Source of the DNA: Paraniabella defluvii
Lineage (GTDB): Bacteria > Bacteroidota > Bacteroidia > Chitinophagales > Chitinophagaceae
Reading direction: 5' to 3'
Length of the DNA stretch: 64,000 nt
Assembly: GCA_019316985.1 (NCBI GenBank)
Contig: CP079215.1
Coordinates: forward strand, 4,464,001 to 4,528,000
Positions 9,700 through 19,873 of this stretch are shown here, one piece after another. A program made the position numbers and the translations under genes. The notes beneath the pieces were generated by a model, which made no database searches, was not told where the DNA came from, and saw only the letters and a program-made list of their open reading frames with translations. Position 1 is the first letter of the stretch; the number at the start of each line of letters is the position of its first letter.

Positions 9700-12166
9700 A
9701 TGAAGATGCGGATTATCAGTTCTGTTTTCCTGTTTTTTTATATAAGTGCTGCAGCTCAGCCCGGTTCGGCTTCACAAGTATTGCAGCGCATCCAGAAATT
9801 AAAAGTTTTAGGTTCGGTTTTGTATGTAGCGGCCCATCCCGACGATGAGAACACCCGCCTGATTACTTATCTGGCTAACGATCGATTGTATCGAACCGGT
9901 TATCTTTCCTTAACACGGGGAGACGGCGGACAAAACCTGATTGGAGATGAACAGGGTATTGAGCTGGGGTTGATACGTACCCAGGAGTTACTGGCAGCGC
10001 GTCGTATTGATGGGGAGAGCAATTTTTCTCCAGGGCTTTCGATTTCGGGTTTTCAAAGAATCCCGAAGAAACCTTCCAGAAATGGGACCGTGCAAAAGTG
10101 CTCAGCGATGTGGTTTGGATGATCCGTAAATTTCAGCCGGACGTTATCATTACCCGTTTCCCCGTAACCGGGGAAGGTGGGCACGGGCATCATACAGCCA
10201 GCGCAATATTGGCGAACGAGGCTTTTAAAGCGGCAGCCGATCCTAATCAATTTAAAGAACAGTTAGTATATGTAAAGCCCTGGCAAGCTAAAAGGATATT
10301 ATGGAACACGTTTAATTTCGGCGGAAACAATACCACCGATCCGTCGCAGTTTAATATTAATGTAGGCGGCTACAATGCTTTACTCGGCAAAAGCTATGGA
10401 GAAATAGCGGCTGAAAGCCGTAGCCAGCACAAATCCCAGGGTTTTGGTTCTGCTGCTGCCAGGGGCGACAGTTATGAATATTTTAAAACTACCGGCGGGG
10501 ATGCTCCCAAAACAGACCTGTTAGAGGGGTAGACATCACCTGGAACAGAGTAGGAAAAAGCGGTGCTGCTATACAGAAAATGATCACAGCAATCGAGACA
10601 AAGTTCAGCATTGCTGCGCCCGAAAAGTCGGTTGCAGATCTCGTAGCGCTGTATAAGTTGCTTAGTGCATCGGGCAATCATTATTGGATCGAAAAAAAAG
10701 AAGTCAGAAGTGCAGCAACTGGTTGCTTTATGTAGCGGCTTATATATAGATGCCTATAGCAACCAGCCTTTTGCGGTGCAAACGGAGGCCGTAAACATAA
10801 ATACAACGCTGAACAACCGGCTGGGTGCAGATGCAGTGATTAAGAGCATTACTATTGGTGAAGTTGCCAACGATATCAATAAATCACTGGACAAAAACAG
10901 GAATATTACTTTCGACACGAGGATCAATGTACCGCTACAAAAAGAGATCACACAACCTTATTGGCTAAACGAGAAAAAAAGAAGGGAATATTTTTGTGGC
11001 CGACCAGCAGCAGATAGGAGTGCCGGATGTGGCGCCTGCTTATACTGCCCGGTTTACCGTGAATATATCGGGACAGGACTTTGTTTTTGAGCAGCCCGTA
11101 AGGTACAAATATACTGATCCCGTAAAAGGTGAAGTGTATCAGCCCTTGATTGTAATACCACCCGCCACCATTACTGCATCACCCAACCTGGTAGTGTTCA
11201 GGCCCGATAATAAAAATCAACGGGTGCAAACACAGCTGCATGCTTTTACCGATATACGTGGTACTATTACAGCCGGGCTCACCGGCATCGATTATTCGGG
11301 TGTTCAGAACGGCGCCCAGTCTTTAGAAAAAGGAAAGACCGCTTTTTACAATTTTGATGTAACGGAGAAGCACGAACCGGAGGAGATCTATACCCTTACT
11401 CCTTATGCCAATAAGAAAACAGATAAAGATACTGTGGGCTATCATCTGGCGTTGAGAAGTATCGATTACGACCATATTCCGGCAGTACGCTATTTTTACC
11501 CCGACTTTATTACTGCCTTAAATATCAATTTGAAAACAGTTGGTAAAAAATAGGGTATATACCCGGCGCGGGCGATAAAGTAGCGGTTGTACTGGAGCGG
11601 ATGGGCTATGAGGTAACGATATTGGACAAGATAACCCTGCCTGTAAGCAACCTCAGTAGCTTTGATGCTATCATTACAGGAGTACGTGCTTATAATACGA
11701 ATGAGTGGATGAATGATTTTTACGACGAGCTGATGAATTATGTAAGAGACGGCGGCAACCTGATCGTACAATATAATACCAGCAATAACCTTGGCACTGT
11801 TAAGTCGAAAATAGGGCCTTACGAATTTAATATTACCCGTAACAGGATCACTGATGAACAGGCGAAAGTAACCATTATAGACCCTGCTCATAAGGTATTT
11901 AATTTCCCGAATAAGATCACCGCTAAGGATTTTGAGCATTGGGTGCAGGAACGCAGCATTTACCATGCCGGTGGATGGGATAACCATTTTAAGCCATTAT
12001 TGTCGATGGCTGACCCCGGTGAAAGCCCTGATGAAGGAAGTTTGATTACTGCTAATTACGGAAAAGGTACCTTTACTTACACAGGATTAGTTTTTTTAGG
12101 GAACTTCCGGCAGCGGTTCCCGGAGCCATGCGTTTACTGGCTAACTTGATTGCGTTGAATAAGTAG
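9700..12166 (+). CDS. PIG-L/LmbE-family deacetylase with C-terminal glutamine amidotransferase-like domain (frameshifted)
   Basis: An exported protein of about 820 residues. A signal peptide (MRIISSVFLFFYISAAAQ) follows the ATG at 9700. The PIG-L zinc motif is YVAAHPDDEN (about residues 47-56), with the second zinc ligand in GEGGHGHHTASAI. A long middle region is beta-rich (TITASPNLVVFRPDNKNQ). The last 200 residues look like a ThuA/GATase fold (FDAIITGVRAYNTNEW, YVRDGGNLIVQYNT). Breaks lie near 10050, 10530, 10695, 10985, 11545 and 12090, the last in a T run. The corrected end is RELPAAVPGAMRLLANLIALNK. It probably de-N-acetylates a GlcNAc-type glycan or lipid. A sodium symporter follows in the same operon. 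Confidence 0.82.
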
Positions 12167-12229
12167 CGTGAGTTGGATGGGTTGACTGTATGATTAAATG
12201 TTATTGCCGGCCGGCAAACAGAATAAAAA

Positions 12230-12406
12230 ATGGAAAAGAAAAAACCTTTAGTAGATATCAGGCGGGGAGAAATGGCTTTTCTGATAGCTATTGTAATAGG
12301 ACTGGTGATCGGTACTCTTATTAAAAGAGTCCGGTTTGGGCTAATGTTGGGCCTGATCATAGGATTGGGAATTGTTTTTATGAACTCATTGCGAACGAAA
12401 CGATAA
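12230..12406 (+). CDS. Small membrane protein, 58 aa
   Basis: ATG at 12230, TAA at 12404-12406. A short charged N-terminus (MEKKKPLVDIRRGE) is followed by two hydrophobic helices (MAFLIAIVIGLVIGTLI and FGLMLGLIIGLGIVFM) separated by KRVRF, with a basic tail, NSLRTKR. Positive charges at both ends and in the turn agree with a helical hairpin in the inner membrane. It lies between the deacetylase and symporter genes and 3 bp before the next small gene, so translational coupling is likely. Function unknown. Confidence 0.6.
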   Translation: MEKKKPLVDIRRGEMAFLIAIVIGLVIGTLIKRVRFGLMLGLIIGLGIVFMNSLRTKR

Positions 12407-12409
12407 AGC

Positions 12410-12514
12410 ATGCCGGAACTTAATAAAAAACCACCTTTATTTAAGTCCTGGACCACTTGGTACATATTGGTTGTTGTAATACTGGTTTTGTTAATAGCAT
12501 TTTTTACTATCTGA
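12410..12514 (+). CDS. Very small single-pass membrane protein, 34 aa
   Basis: ATG at 12410, TGA at 12512-12514. The sequence is MPELNKKPPLFKSW, then one hydrophobic helix, TTWYILVVVILVLLIAFFTI, ending directly at the stop. It begins 3 bp after the previous small gene and ends 13 bp before the symporter start, in perfect operon order. Small proteins of this kind are often accessory subunits of neighbouring transporters. That role is inferred from position only. Confidence 0.5.
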   Translation: MPELNKKPPLFKSWTTWYILVVVILVLLIAFFTI

Positions 12515-12527
12515 CAAAAAAGTTTTC

Positions 12528-14227
12528 ATGACACCATTAGACTGGATAGTACTGGCCTGTACGCTCATACTGATCATTCTCTATGGCGTATTTAAGAGTC
12601 GTGCCAGCAAAGATCTGGAAGGCTATTTTTGTCGAACCGGAGCATGCCCTGGTATATTATTTTGCTGAGTATTATGGGTACGCAGGCGAGTGCGGTTACT
12701 TTTTTGGCTGCACCCGGACAAGCTTATACCGACGGAATGCGCTTTGTTCAATACTATTTTGGACTACCGCTTGCCGCCATTGTGATTTGTATCTCATTTG
12801 CACCTGTTTTTAGCAGACTGAAAGTATATACGGCCTACGAGTACCTGGAGCGTCGCTTCGATGGAAAAACAAGAACCTTTACTTCCCTACTTTTTTATTA
12901 CAGAGAGGGCTCTCTACCGGTATCAGCATCTTTGCCCCTTCCTGATACTCTCTGTAATTTTTGAATGGAACATCTACCTTACCAACCTGGTAATGGGAGG
13001 GGTGCTGATTATTTACACCGTTACAGGAGGCGCCAGGGCAGTAGCTTATACACAACAATTGCAGTTTTTATCATTATGGTTGCTTTGTTTCTGGCCGGCT
13101 ATTATATGGTATATAAGCTTCCGGCAGGTATAGGGTTTACCGACGCTCTTAATATAGGCGGTAAGATGGGAAAATTTAATGTAATTACCACAGGTTTTGA
13201 AAACGGCAAATTTAACTGGGGCGACCGGTATAATATTTTCAGCGGTATTATAGGCGGCTTCTTTTTGGCGTTGTCTTATTTTGGTACAGACCAATCGCAG
13301 GTGGGGCGCTACCTGACTGCAAAAATTTAAATGAAAGTAAAACCGGGCTGCTAATGAACGGTATTGTAAAAGTACCCATGCAGTTTTTAATTTTGTTGCT
13401 GGGGTGCTGGTATTTGCATTTTACCAGTTTCATAAGGCGCCTGCTTTTTTAATGATTATGAGCTGAGTCGTTTGGAGAACTCAATACATAAAAACAGGTT
13501 CGATGAACTACAGGCAACGCTTCATCGCATTGATGAAAAAAAAGGCAGTGTTGTTGAGCCGGTATAAGGAGCAAAGTGGCGAGGCCGCCTACTTTAACCA
13601 GATGTTGCAGCTGCAGGACAGCACCATGGTGGTACGCAATGATATTAAACAACTGGTTAAGGAAAACGGAGGCAGGGATAATGACACCAACTATATTTTC
13701 CTGAAGTTTGTGATCGACTATCTTCCGCAGGGACTGGTAGGCCTGATCATTGCCGTGATATTTCTTGCCAGTTGGGGCAGTATTGCCGCGGCTGTTAATT
13801 CCCTTGCGTCCAGCACTGTTATTGATATCCATAAGAAATATTTTCACAAAGCCAGGCTGGGAGATTACACCTACTCAAAGATTTATACTATTGTATGGAG
13901 CCTGTTTTGTATTGGCGTGGCCATGTTCGTTTCAAACTGGGGCAGCAGCTTAATAGAAGTAGTAAATGTTTTAGGCTCCTTGTTTTACGGAACGATACTG
14001 GGGTATTCCTGGTGGCGTTTTATGCCAGGAAAGTGAAAGGCAATGCGGTATTTGTTGCAGCGGTTGTTACCGAACTGGTGATTGTACTGCTTTTCATTTT
14101 AAATGAATATGGAAAGATCAGCCTGGGCTTTTTATGGCTGAATATGGTGGGAGCAGTAATGGTATATGTACTGGCAGTGCTTCTGCAGAGAACTATATAC
14201 AGGAATAGTCACCGCCGGCTTTCATGA
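12528..14227 (+). CDS. Sodium:solute symporter family transporter (frameshifted)
   Basis: A second SSS transporter, about 567 residues. The start MTPLDWIVLACTLILIILYGVF at 12528 follows the small genes closely. Family segments are SIMGTQASAVTFLAAPGQAY, VYTAYEYLERRFDGKTRTFTS, IIYTVTGGARAVAYTQQLQF, GGFFLALSYFGTDQSQVGRYL and the Na+-site helix SWGSIAAAVNSLASSTVIDI. Breaks lie near 12630, 12895, 13070, 13330, 13450 and 14030. Between about 13450 and 13690 there is a long hydrophilic loop (RQRFIALMKKKAVLLSRYKEQ), rich in charged helix. The substrate is unknown; the linked deacetylase suggests a sugar, amino sugar or polar metabolite. Confidence 0.8.
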
Positions 14228-14260
14228 GCTTTGTTAATAGCCTGGCTTTACCGGGTACAC

Positions 14261-14297
14261 AAAAAAAAGCGCGTATACATTTTAATTGTATATGCGC
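14261..14297 (-). terminator. Rho-independent terminator for the VanX-like gene
   Basis: GCGCGTATACA (14269-14279) pairs with TGTATATGCGC (14287-14297) with one G-T wobble. Read on the minus strand, the stem is followed directly by eight T residues (the A8 run at 14261-14268). It stands 67 bp after the stop of the minus-strand dipeptidase gene and also lies just past the plus-strand symporter stop. Confidence 0.75.
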
Positions 14298-14363
14298 TCT
14301 GTATCGCATTAAAACGGCAGGGAGCGGTATCTCTTTCGAAGCTCGTGCTATTGCCTGTAGTAT

Positions 14364-15068
14364 TTATCGGTTTGCCAGCTTTTTAAAAGTAATATCCAAT
14401 ACCGGGAATTTTATAGGACTTTGATAAGTATAATGCCACCATTCGGTTGAAAGCGCAGCAAATCCGTATTTAGCCATGATGTTTTTCAGCTTTTCGCGGT
14501 TTTGTAATATGGGTTCAGTCAATTGTTTAAAACCGTGATGTGCCGTGTCCGAAAAATTGTCAAAGCCTGTACCCATATTCAATTCGTCACCGGTGTTGAG
14601 ATCAATAATAGTAAGATCGATGGCGGTGCCGCGATTATGATGGCTTCCTTTGGCAGGATTGGCAACGTATCTTTCATCTTTTACCAGCTCCCAAAAATGC
14701 CTGGTAACCGAATAGGGACGATAAGCGTCGAATACTTTAAGGCCTAATCCTTCTTTATTCAATTCCCGCTGTATTTTTATTAAGGAGTCGGCAGCAGGTT
14801 TCCGTAAAAATGTTATCCGGGTGCCTGCAGGATACATATAGCGTCCCATAAAATTGTTACGGGTGGCATACTTAAAGTCATATACAATGGAAGGTTCCCG
14901 GCTTTTTAATTCTACCATTTCCAGATAAGGCGCCTCTTTTATTTCCTTTTTATAATGGCTAAGAGAACGTTCAACCGGTAAATTGTTTTGTGCGTATACA
15001 GCCGATACGTACAAAACCCCGGTAAGAACAACCGGGTATACGGTGTATTGCAGCTTCCATTTTCTCAT
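14364..15068 (-). CDS. M15-family D-alanyl-D-alanine dipeptidase, VanX/DdpX type
   Basis: Intact, 234 residues from the ATG at 15068. The start places a signal peptide (MRKWKLQYTVYPVVLTGVLY...VYAQ) at the N-terminus, so the enzyme is exported. The VanX zinc and catalytic motifs are SHHNRGTAIDLTII (SxHxxGxAxD) and LSTEWWHYTY (catalytic Glu and zinc His). VFDAYRPYSV provides the conserved arginine. It hydrolyses D-Ala-D-Ala dipeptide, either for turnover of wall-derived dipeptide or as nutrition. No vanH or vanA homologue is nearby, so glycopeptide resistance is not indicated. It lies 1 bp after the cupin stop and is followed by a strong terminator. Confidence 0.87.
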   Translation of the reverse strand: MRKWKLQYTVYPVVLTGVLYVSAVYAQNNLPVERSLSHYKKEIKEAPYLEMVELKSREPSIVYDFKYATRNNFMGRYMYPAGTRITFLRKPAADSLIKIQRELNKEGLGLKVFDAYRPYSVTRHFWELVKDERYVANPAKGSHHNRGTAIDLTIIDLNTGDELNMGTGFDNFSDTAHHGFKQLTEPILQNREKLKNIMAKYGFAALSTEWWHYTYQSPIKFPVLDITFKKLANR

Positions 15069-15069
15069 T

Positions 15070-15465
15070 TTATTCGGTCGTCTGCCCGTCAAAATCCTCC
15101 TCGTTCTCTTCTGCTTCTTTTTTAGTAGCCCTTACTATACCGTCCTTGTGATGGGGAGGTGCGTAAATAGTATACATTTTTAGTGCATCGACGCCGGTAT
15201 TGATTACATTATGTTTGGCTCCTGAAGGAATGATGATTGCATCGCCGTCTGTTACCACGTACTCGTTACCGTCGATCACACATTTACCGGTACCTTGCTC
15301 AAAGCGGAAAAACTGGTCGTTCTCTTTATGTATTTCTTCGCCAATTTCCTGCCCCGGCAATAAGCTCATCAACACCAACTGCATATGTGTTGAAGTATAC
15401 AATACTTTTCTGAAATTTTCATTTGCTAACGTAAGTTGCTCTATATTGGCATTAAATCCTTTCAT
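15070..15465 (-). CDS. Cupin-domain protein
   Basis: Intact, 131 residues. A single cupin barrel: motif 1 is LLPGQEIGEEIHKENDQFFRFEQGTG (about residues 36-61), with GEEIHKENDQFF supplying Glu and His ligands. Motif 2 is DAIIIPSGAKHNVINTG, with the last metal His. The C-terminal tail (KKEAEENEEDFDGQTTE) is highly acidic. This resembles the small YlbA/mannose-6-phosphate isomerase-like cupins; substrate unknown. It sits between a GroES-like gene and the VanX-like gene in one direction. Confidence 0.8.
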   Translation of the reverse strand: MKGFNANIEQLTLANENFRKVLYTSTHMQLVLMSLLPGQEIGEEIHKENDQFFRFEQGTGKCVIDGNEYVVTDGDAIIIPSGAKHNVINTGVDALKMYTIYAPPHHKDGIVRATKKEAEENEEDFDGQTTE

Positions 15466-15509
15466 AAGTGAGTGTTTAGGTGAAATTTATTGTAATAGCC
15501 GGAAATTAG

Positions 15510-15879
15510 TTACAGGTCCTCTTCGCGCTCCAGCATTAATATAGCGCTTTGCGGCACAATAAAGTATTTTTCATTCTCATACATGATCTCGGTAGCCCCA
15601 CTGAGAAAAAATGGCCAGGTCCCCTTCCCTTGCCTGCAGGGGCACGTATTTTACCTGGTCTTCATCAGTTTTCCAGGGCTCATCATCTACGGCAACCGGT
15701 ATCGCATATCCCGGTCCTGTTTTAATAACATATCCCTGTTGTACTTTTTCTTTCTCCTGCACGCCCGGCGGGAGGTACAGGCCGCTGGCCGTACGTTCAT
15801 CTGGCTTTTGTGGCTTAATCAGTATCCGGTCGCCAATAACTATTAATTTCTTAAATCTGTTTTCTGAGGTAATACGCAT
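15510..15879 (-). CDS. GroES-like co-chaperonin paralogue (frameshifted near 15605)
   Basis: About 123 residues with the Cpn10 fold. VIGDRILIKPQKPDERTASGLYLPPG contains the usual first strand and a variant of the mobile loop. GDLAIFLSGATEIMYENEKYFIVPQSAIL is the C-terminal barrel, recovered after one frame break. The N-terminal extension MRITSENRFKKL and the insert WKTDEDQVKYVPLQAR are absent from the main GroES at 34.7 kb. It is not linked to groEL. It may act on chaperonin or be a stress-specific variant. The start at 15879 was preferred to codons further upstream because homology begins there. Confidence 0.75.
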
Positions 15880-16075
15880 AATTATCCTTTCTCTAACAAA
15901 AATAATTAAAGTGATGACAAGGAGGAGCAAATGTTAAAGAATGTCTTCTTTTATCCGGTATTTCTTCCTGGAAACAATAAGGCTGGAATAGTGTGCTGTG
16001 TATTCTTTTACAGCTCTGTAACTTTAATACTTCTTATACTATCTATTTTCTGGATCGCGATCCTGTATTGTTTAA

Positions 16076-17688
16076 TCAGATCGGTAACTGCTGTAATTTC
16101 TTTTTCTGGCAGGAAGAGTCTTGCTCCAGCTGTTTCTTGTATCCGTAGAGCGCCTGTGTTACGTTTTTATATTCTTTATAAATACTATCCACTTTGAAAT
16201 CGGCGATAACGCCTGCAAGTTTTTTAGAAGCTTTTTCCCAGTTGATATCTTTATACCGTAAACGTAATACATCTGCCTGTTTATCCCAGTTAGCGGTTTT
16301 TATTTTTTCGCTGTAAGCATCTTTAAGTAGTTGTTTTTCTTCCTGTGTTACAGTTTCTGCAAGGGAGTTATCTATAGCGCTCCAGCTTAATTCAACAACA
16401 ATTTTCTGGGTAGCTTTTAAGGCTTCCTGAACCTCTTTCTCTTCTTTGTCTGCCAACACCGGTATTACGGTTTCCAAATGGCTGACAAAAGTTGCAGCAG
16501 GTTTTTCTGCTTCAACACATTCTTCGTTTTTAACACCCTGGTTTCCGGTATAGGCAGTGCTGGTTTTTTAGGTACAGAGCAGGTAGCCGAGGGAGCTGTT
16601 CCTCTTCAGTAATAACAGCCGGAATAGTTTCCGGTGACGCTTCCGGAAGGACGGTCGGCTCCAGTTGAGAGGCAAACCGTACACCTGCAACAGGCTGTGC
16701 TGTTGGAGCCAGCATCGCACCGATATTATCATTACTGCCTGGTTTATTCAACAGGAGCCCACAAACATAACAGCTATAAGCGTGCACAGAAAAGAAAGGC
16801 TCTTTATGGAAGGATACTTTCTTTTTCCGGCGCCTAATAAGAACTCTACTCTTTCAAGCAGCGGAGACCTTTTGCCAGAAATAGGTACGGCCAGTTTATG
16901 AGTTTTTCCCATATTTTGCCTGGCCAGCAATAACAAGGTTTTCGCATACATGCAATTATTATACTCGAATTGCATTACCCAGTTATCTGCTGATTTTTCA
17001 CGTTCCAGGTTTTGCATTTTAGCGAGCAGTCTTGCAAACGGGTTGAAATAAAGAGTAGTGAGAATAATTTGTGTAATTAGGTTTTGCAAATAGTCATTTC
17101 TGCGAATATGGGCCAGTTCATGCAATATAATAGCCTGTGCCTGCTCTATACTTAACTGGTTGATCATAGCCACCGGTAACAATATTACCGGCTTCAGAAA
17201 ACCAACAGTTAGAGGGGAAGAAATAAGATCAGATGTAAACAGGCTGACCTTTCTTTTAATGCTCAGGTATTGGGAAGCATCCAGCAGAAATATTTTTAAA
17301 GCGCCCGGAACTTTTCCCAATCCCCGTCTCCGCAACCTGTAAACGCTTTGAGTGCCTGATACAAGCTTCATTAATGGTACGGTTAAAAGCATCATGTAAG
17401 CAATGGCCGCGTATACCATCACCGGCTGGATAGACCGGATATTGCTCATCCATTTTACTATTCCCAACCCCGTATCAGGACTGAATAAAGACATAAAGAA
17501 AGTTGCAATAAACGCACTAAATCCTGTAAGAAGGGCTGCAAAGCTGATATTGCTTAATTGCTCCGGCGACAAACGCTTGTACAAATGAGTATAACCGATC
17601 CAATAAGCCATATAAGGCCTGTTTGCCAGATGCTGTTAACAACAGCGTTTCCTAAAGCAGTTAGTACCGATTGCAAGCTCTCGTTCAT
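16076..17688 (-). CDS. BlaR1-like M56 family metallopeptidase (frameshifted)
   Basis: A membrane protease of about 537 residues. It starts at 17688 (MNESLQSVLTALGNAVVNSIWQ), followed by several membrane helices and the zinc site AIILHELAHIRRNDYLQNL (HExxH, about residue 185), then EREKSADNWVM with the third ligand. A last membrane helix (SLSFLCTLIAVMFVGSC) precedes a soluble C-terminal part rich in Glu and Pro and then a helical charged domain (KNVTQALYGYKKQLEQ). Breaks lie near 17610, 16750 and 16480. Unlike the M56 gene at 2.1 kb it has no TonB-plug repeats. It follows its blaI by 2 bp, so they form one operon. Confidence 0.8.
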
Positions 17689-17690
17689 GG

Positions 17691-18073
17691 TTATTTTTTC
17701 TTTAAATTGTCAATTAAAGACTGTATCTGGTCCAGTTCCTCTTCAGTTACCTCCTGGCTTCCAAGGGCCTGCATTACCAGCTGGCCTGATGACCCTCCGA
17801 AAAGGTTACCTATAAACTTGTTCAGTAAAAATTTCTGGGTGTTCTCTTTATCTGTAGCTGCCTTGTAAATATGGGTCCGGGCCGAGTCATCTCTGTTAAC
17901 CAAGCCCTTATCATTCATAATTTGCATCAGCTTCAGCGTGGTTGTATAACCTATATCTTTTCCTGCAACCAGCTCTTCGTGTACCTCTCTGACCGTAGCT
18001 TTGCCTTTTGCCAAAGCACCTGCAGTATTTCGAGTTCACTTTCTGTTGGTTTTAATGTTTTAACGTCTGCCAT
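17691..18073 (-). CDS. BlaI/MecI/CopY-family transcriptional repressor (frameshifted near 18013)
   Basis: About 127 residues. It starts MADVKTLKPTESELEILQVLW at 18073, breaks at the following codons, and resumes as KGKATVREVHEELVAGKDIGYTTTLKLMQIMNDKGLV, a complete winged helix. The C-terminal region, EVTEEELDQIQSLIDNLKKK, is the usual BlaI dimerisation helix. With the adjoining M56 gene it forms the second BlaI-BlaR1-type sensory pair of the window. A TACGA-N6-TCGTA dyad lies 22 bp upstream of the ATG. Confidence 0.85.
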
Positions 18074-18094
18074 ACACCAAAATTTTAAGCAATT

Positions 18095-18110
18095 TACGAT
18101 TTGTTTCGTA
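18095..18110 (-). promoter_or_regulatory. Putative BlaI operator dyad
   Basis: TACGA (18095-18099), a 6-nt spacer, and TCGTA (18106-18110) form a perfect inverted repeat 22-37 bp upstream of the blaI start at 18073. The half-sites are the same as in front of the blaI at 1744, where the spacer is 5 nt. Autoregulation by the downstream repressor is inferred. Confidence 0.5.
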
Positions 18111-18190
18111 TAATTAACACCTCTTTAGAATTTTCTGATTTTTTTAACAAAAACGATAAAGAGAAAAATAGGCGTTGGTTGAGTGCTGTT

Positions 18191-19054
18191 TTATCTTCTT
18201 AATATGTCTATTAATTCTTCAATTTCCTTTAATAGGTACAATTTGTCATCTGACAGGTAGCAGGTACCGATATCCTGTAGCAGCTTTATGATCACTTCCT
18301 TGTTACTCTGGGGCCTGAAATAATCGGGCTTAACGGCTAAGGAAATCCTGTTAAAATAATTATAGAGGTCGTTATGGGTAAACACCTGGCCCAATGTAGG
18401 GTCGATAAAGAATTCTATATTCAAATGGAGCTTTTCGGGGTCGCTTTCTGTTTTCGATTTAAAATAAGCGAGTACAAATTGGTTAGGAATAGGCAACAGC
18501 CTCACAGGAACATCCAGTAGCTCGGTAAGTAAAAGATAAAGCACGCCGTTGCCGCTCTGGTTTTTTTTCGATTCAATAATATGGGAGATCAGGAATTCGT
18601 TAGGAATACGTTTTTCACCAAGCGATCCTTTTAAGCCGAAATAATTATACAAAATGCTGGTGATAACGTTTACCTGTTCGAGAGGAGTGAGGTAGTTGTT
18701 TAATTCGATCCAGATATTGCGCCGGAGCCGTTCAATATCCTGTATGATCTTGCCGGTATGCAGATCGGGGTAAAGCAATTTAGCCACCAGCAGGGCGCCG
18801 GGTATCAGGTCGTGATGCGGGGCATGACTCCATTCAGTAAAATCGTTCTTTAAACTGGTAAAGTGCAGGCGGTGAATGAGCAGCTCAATACGTTCCTGAA
18901 CATTGTTATCGATGGTGTTTTCCCAAAGGTTTTCGAGGTCGGCGATGATGGGTGTACCGTAGGAGATAATGCGATTACTTACCGCTTCAAACACTTCGGT
19001 ATCCGGATCTTCAATCAGGGTGAGTAATGCTTCAACTTCTTTATCATTATCCAT
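18191..19054 (-). CDS. SirB1-type transglutaminase-like family protein
   Basis: Intact, 287 residues. The central part has the SirB1/transglutaminase core-2 pattern: LHTGKIIQDIERLRRNIWIELN, ILYNYFGLKGSLGEKRIPNEFLISHIIESKKNQSG (degenerate active-site region), VLYLLLTELLDVPVRLLPIPNQFVLAY and FFIDPTLGQVFTHNDL. The N-terminal 80 residues are helical and repeat-like (EALLTLIEDPDTEVFEAVSNRIISYG). The catalytic Cys of true transglutaminases is not seen, so the protein may be non-catalytic. It stands alone between blaI and yebC. Confidence 0.7.
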   Translation of the reverse strand: MDNDKEVEALLTLIEDPDTEVFEAVSNRIISYGTPIIADLENLWENTIDNNVQERIELLIHRLHFTSLKNDFTEWSHAPHHDLIPGALLVAKLLYPDLHTGKIIQDIERLRRNIWIELNNYLTPLEQVNVITSILYNYFGLKGSLGEKRIPNEFLISHIIESKKNQSGNGVLYLLLTELLDVPVRLLPIPNQFVLAYFKSKTESDPEKLHLNIEFFIDPTLGQVFTHNDLYNYFNRISLAVKPDYFRPQSNKEVIIKLLQDIGTCYLSDDKLYLLKEIEELIDILRR

Positions 19055-19072
19055 TGAAACAAATATAGGAAT

Positions 19073-19146
19073 AGTTGATGGTTAATAGATCATGGTTCAT
19101 GGCCAGCGCGCAAAGCGGCGATCAGCTATCAACCATGATCCATAAC
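19073..19146. repeat. Intergenic heptad-type inverted repeat
   Basis: GATCATGGTT (19088-19097) is the exact inverted complement of AACCATGATC (19131-19140). The left arm can be read as successive 7-mers AGTTGAT, GGTTAAT, AGATCAT, GGTTCAT, and the right arm, inverted, shows the same 7-nt style. It lies between yebC (stop 19152) and the SirB1-like gene (start 19054), both on the minus strand. It belongs to the same class as the arrays at 26.7, 34.3 and 34.95 kb. Confidence 0.55.
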
Positions 19147-19151
19147 TTTCT

Positions 19152-19873
19152 TTATCCCATATTATGAAAAACTTTTTGAACGTCTTCATCCTGTTCTAAA
19201 CGTTCTATCAGTTTGCTCACTTCTTCGGCTTGTTCGTCATTAACCGGTACGGTAGTGGTAGGTATCCATTCCAGCTCTGCGCTGATAGGAGTTATGTTTC
19301 TTTCTTCCAATGCTTTCTGCATGTTACCGAAATCGGTAAAAGCTACCCTCAGAACAATTACATCCTTTCCGTCATCAGTAGTGCTTTCTCCCAATTCTTC
19401 CAGGCCAAAGTCGATCAGCTCAAGCTCCAGGTCGTCGGTATTTAAACCTTCCGGGTTTAATTTAAAAACCCCATTTTATTAAACTGGAAAGCAACGCTGC
19501 CGCTGTTGCCCATGGCACCACCTCCTTTATTGAAATGTGATTTTACATTAGCAACTGTGCGTACGTGGTTATCTGTAGCCGTTTCAACCAGCAATGCTAC
19601 ACCATGAGGTGCGTAACCTTCATACAGGATTTCATCATAATTCACCAGTTCCTTACCCTGTGCACGTTTAATAGCTGCTTCTACCCGGTCTTTAGGCATC
19701 CCTACACTGCGTGCATTCTGAAAGCAACGGCGAAGCGCTGCGTTTTGTGACGGATCGGGGCCGCCGGCTTTTACAGCTATAATAATTTCTTTACCAATAC
19801 GAGTAAAGTTCTTAGCCATTCTATCATACCTGGCAAACATAGAAGCTTTACGAACTTCAAATATCCTTCCCAT
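19152..19873 (-). CDS. YebC/PmpR-family DNA-binding regulator (frameshifted near 19475)
   Basis: About 240 residues, the normal length. The N-terminus [23 protein letters not shown] begins at 19873. Family signatures are [59 protein letters not shown] and [22 protein letters not shown]. After a break at the CCCC/TTTT runs near 19475 it continues as [19 protein letters not shown] to the stop. The family is described both as a transcription regulator and as a translation factor that relieves ribosome stalling. The second role fits this conserved housekeeping position. Confidence 0.87.

Noticed and set aside
11496..11987. Minus-strand frame of 163 codons
   Set aside because: Antisense to the C-terminal part of the PIG-L protein; no family resemblance.
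14364..15068. Glycopeptide resistance locus
   Set aside because: Only a VanX-like dipeptidase is present; no vanH/vanA ligase or VanRS system is nearby, so wall recycling or nutrition is more likely.
15931..16197. Plus-strand frame of 88 codons, hydrophobic
   Set aside because: Runs into the minus-strand M56 gene and has no relatives I can recognise.
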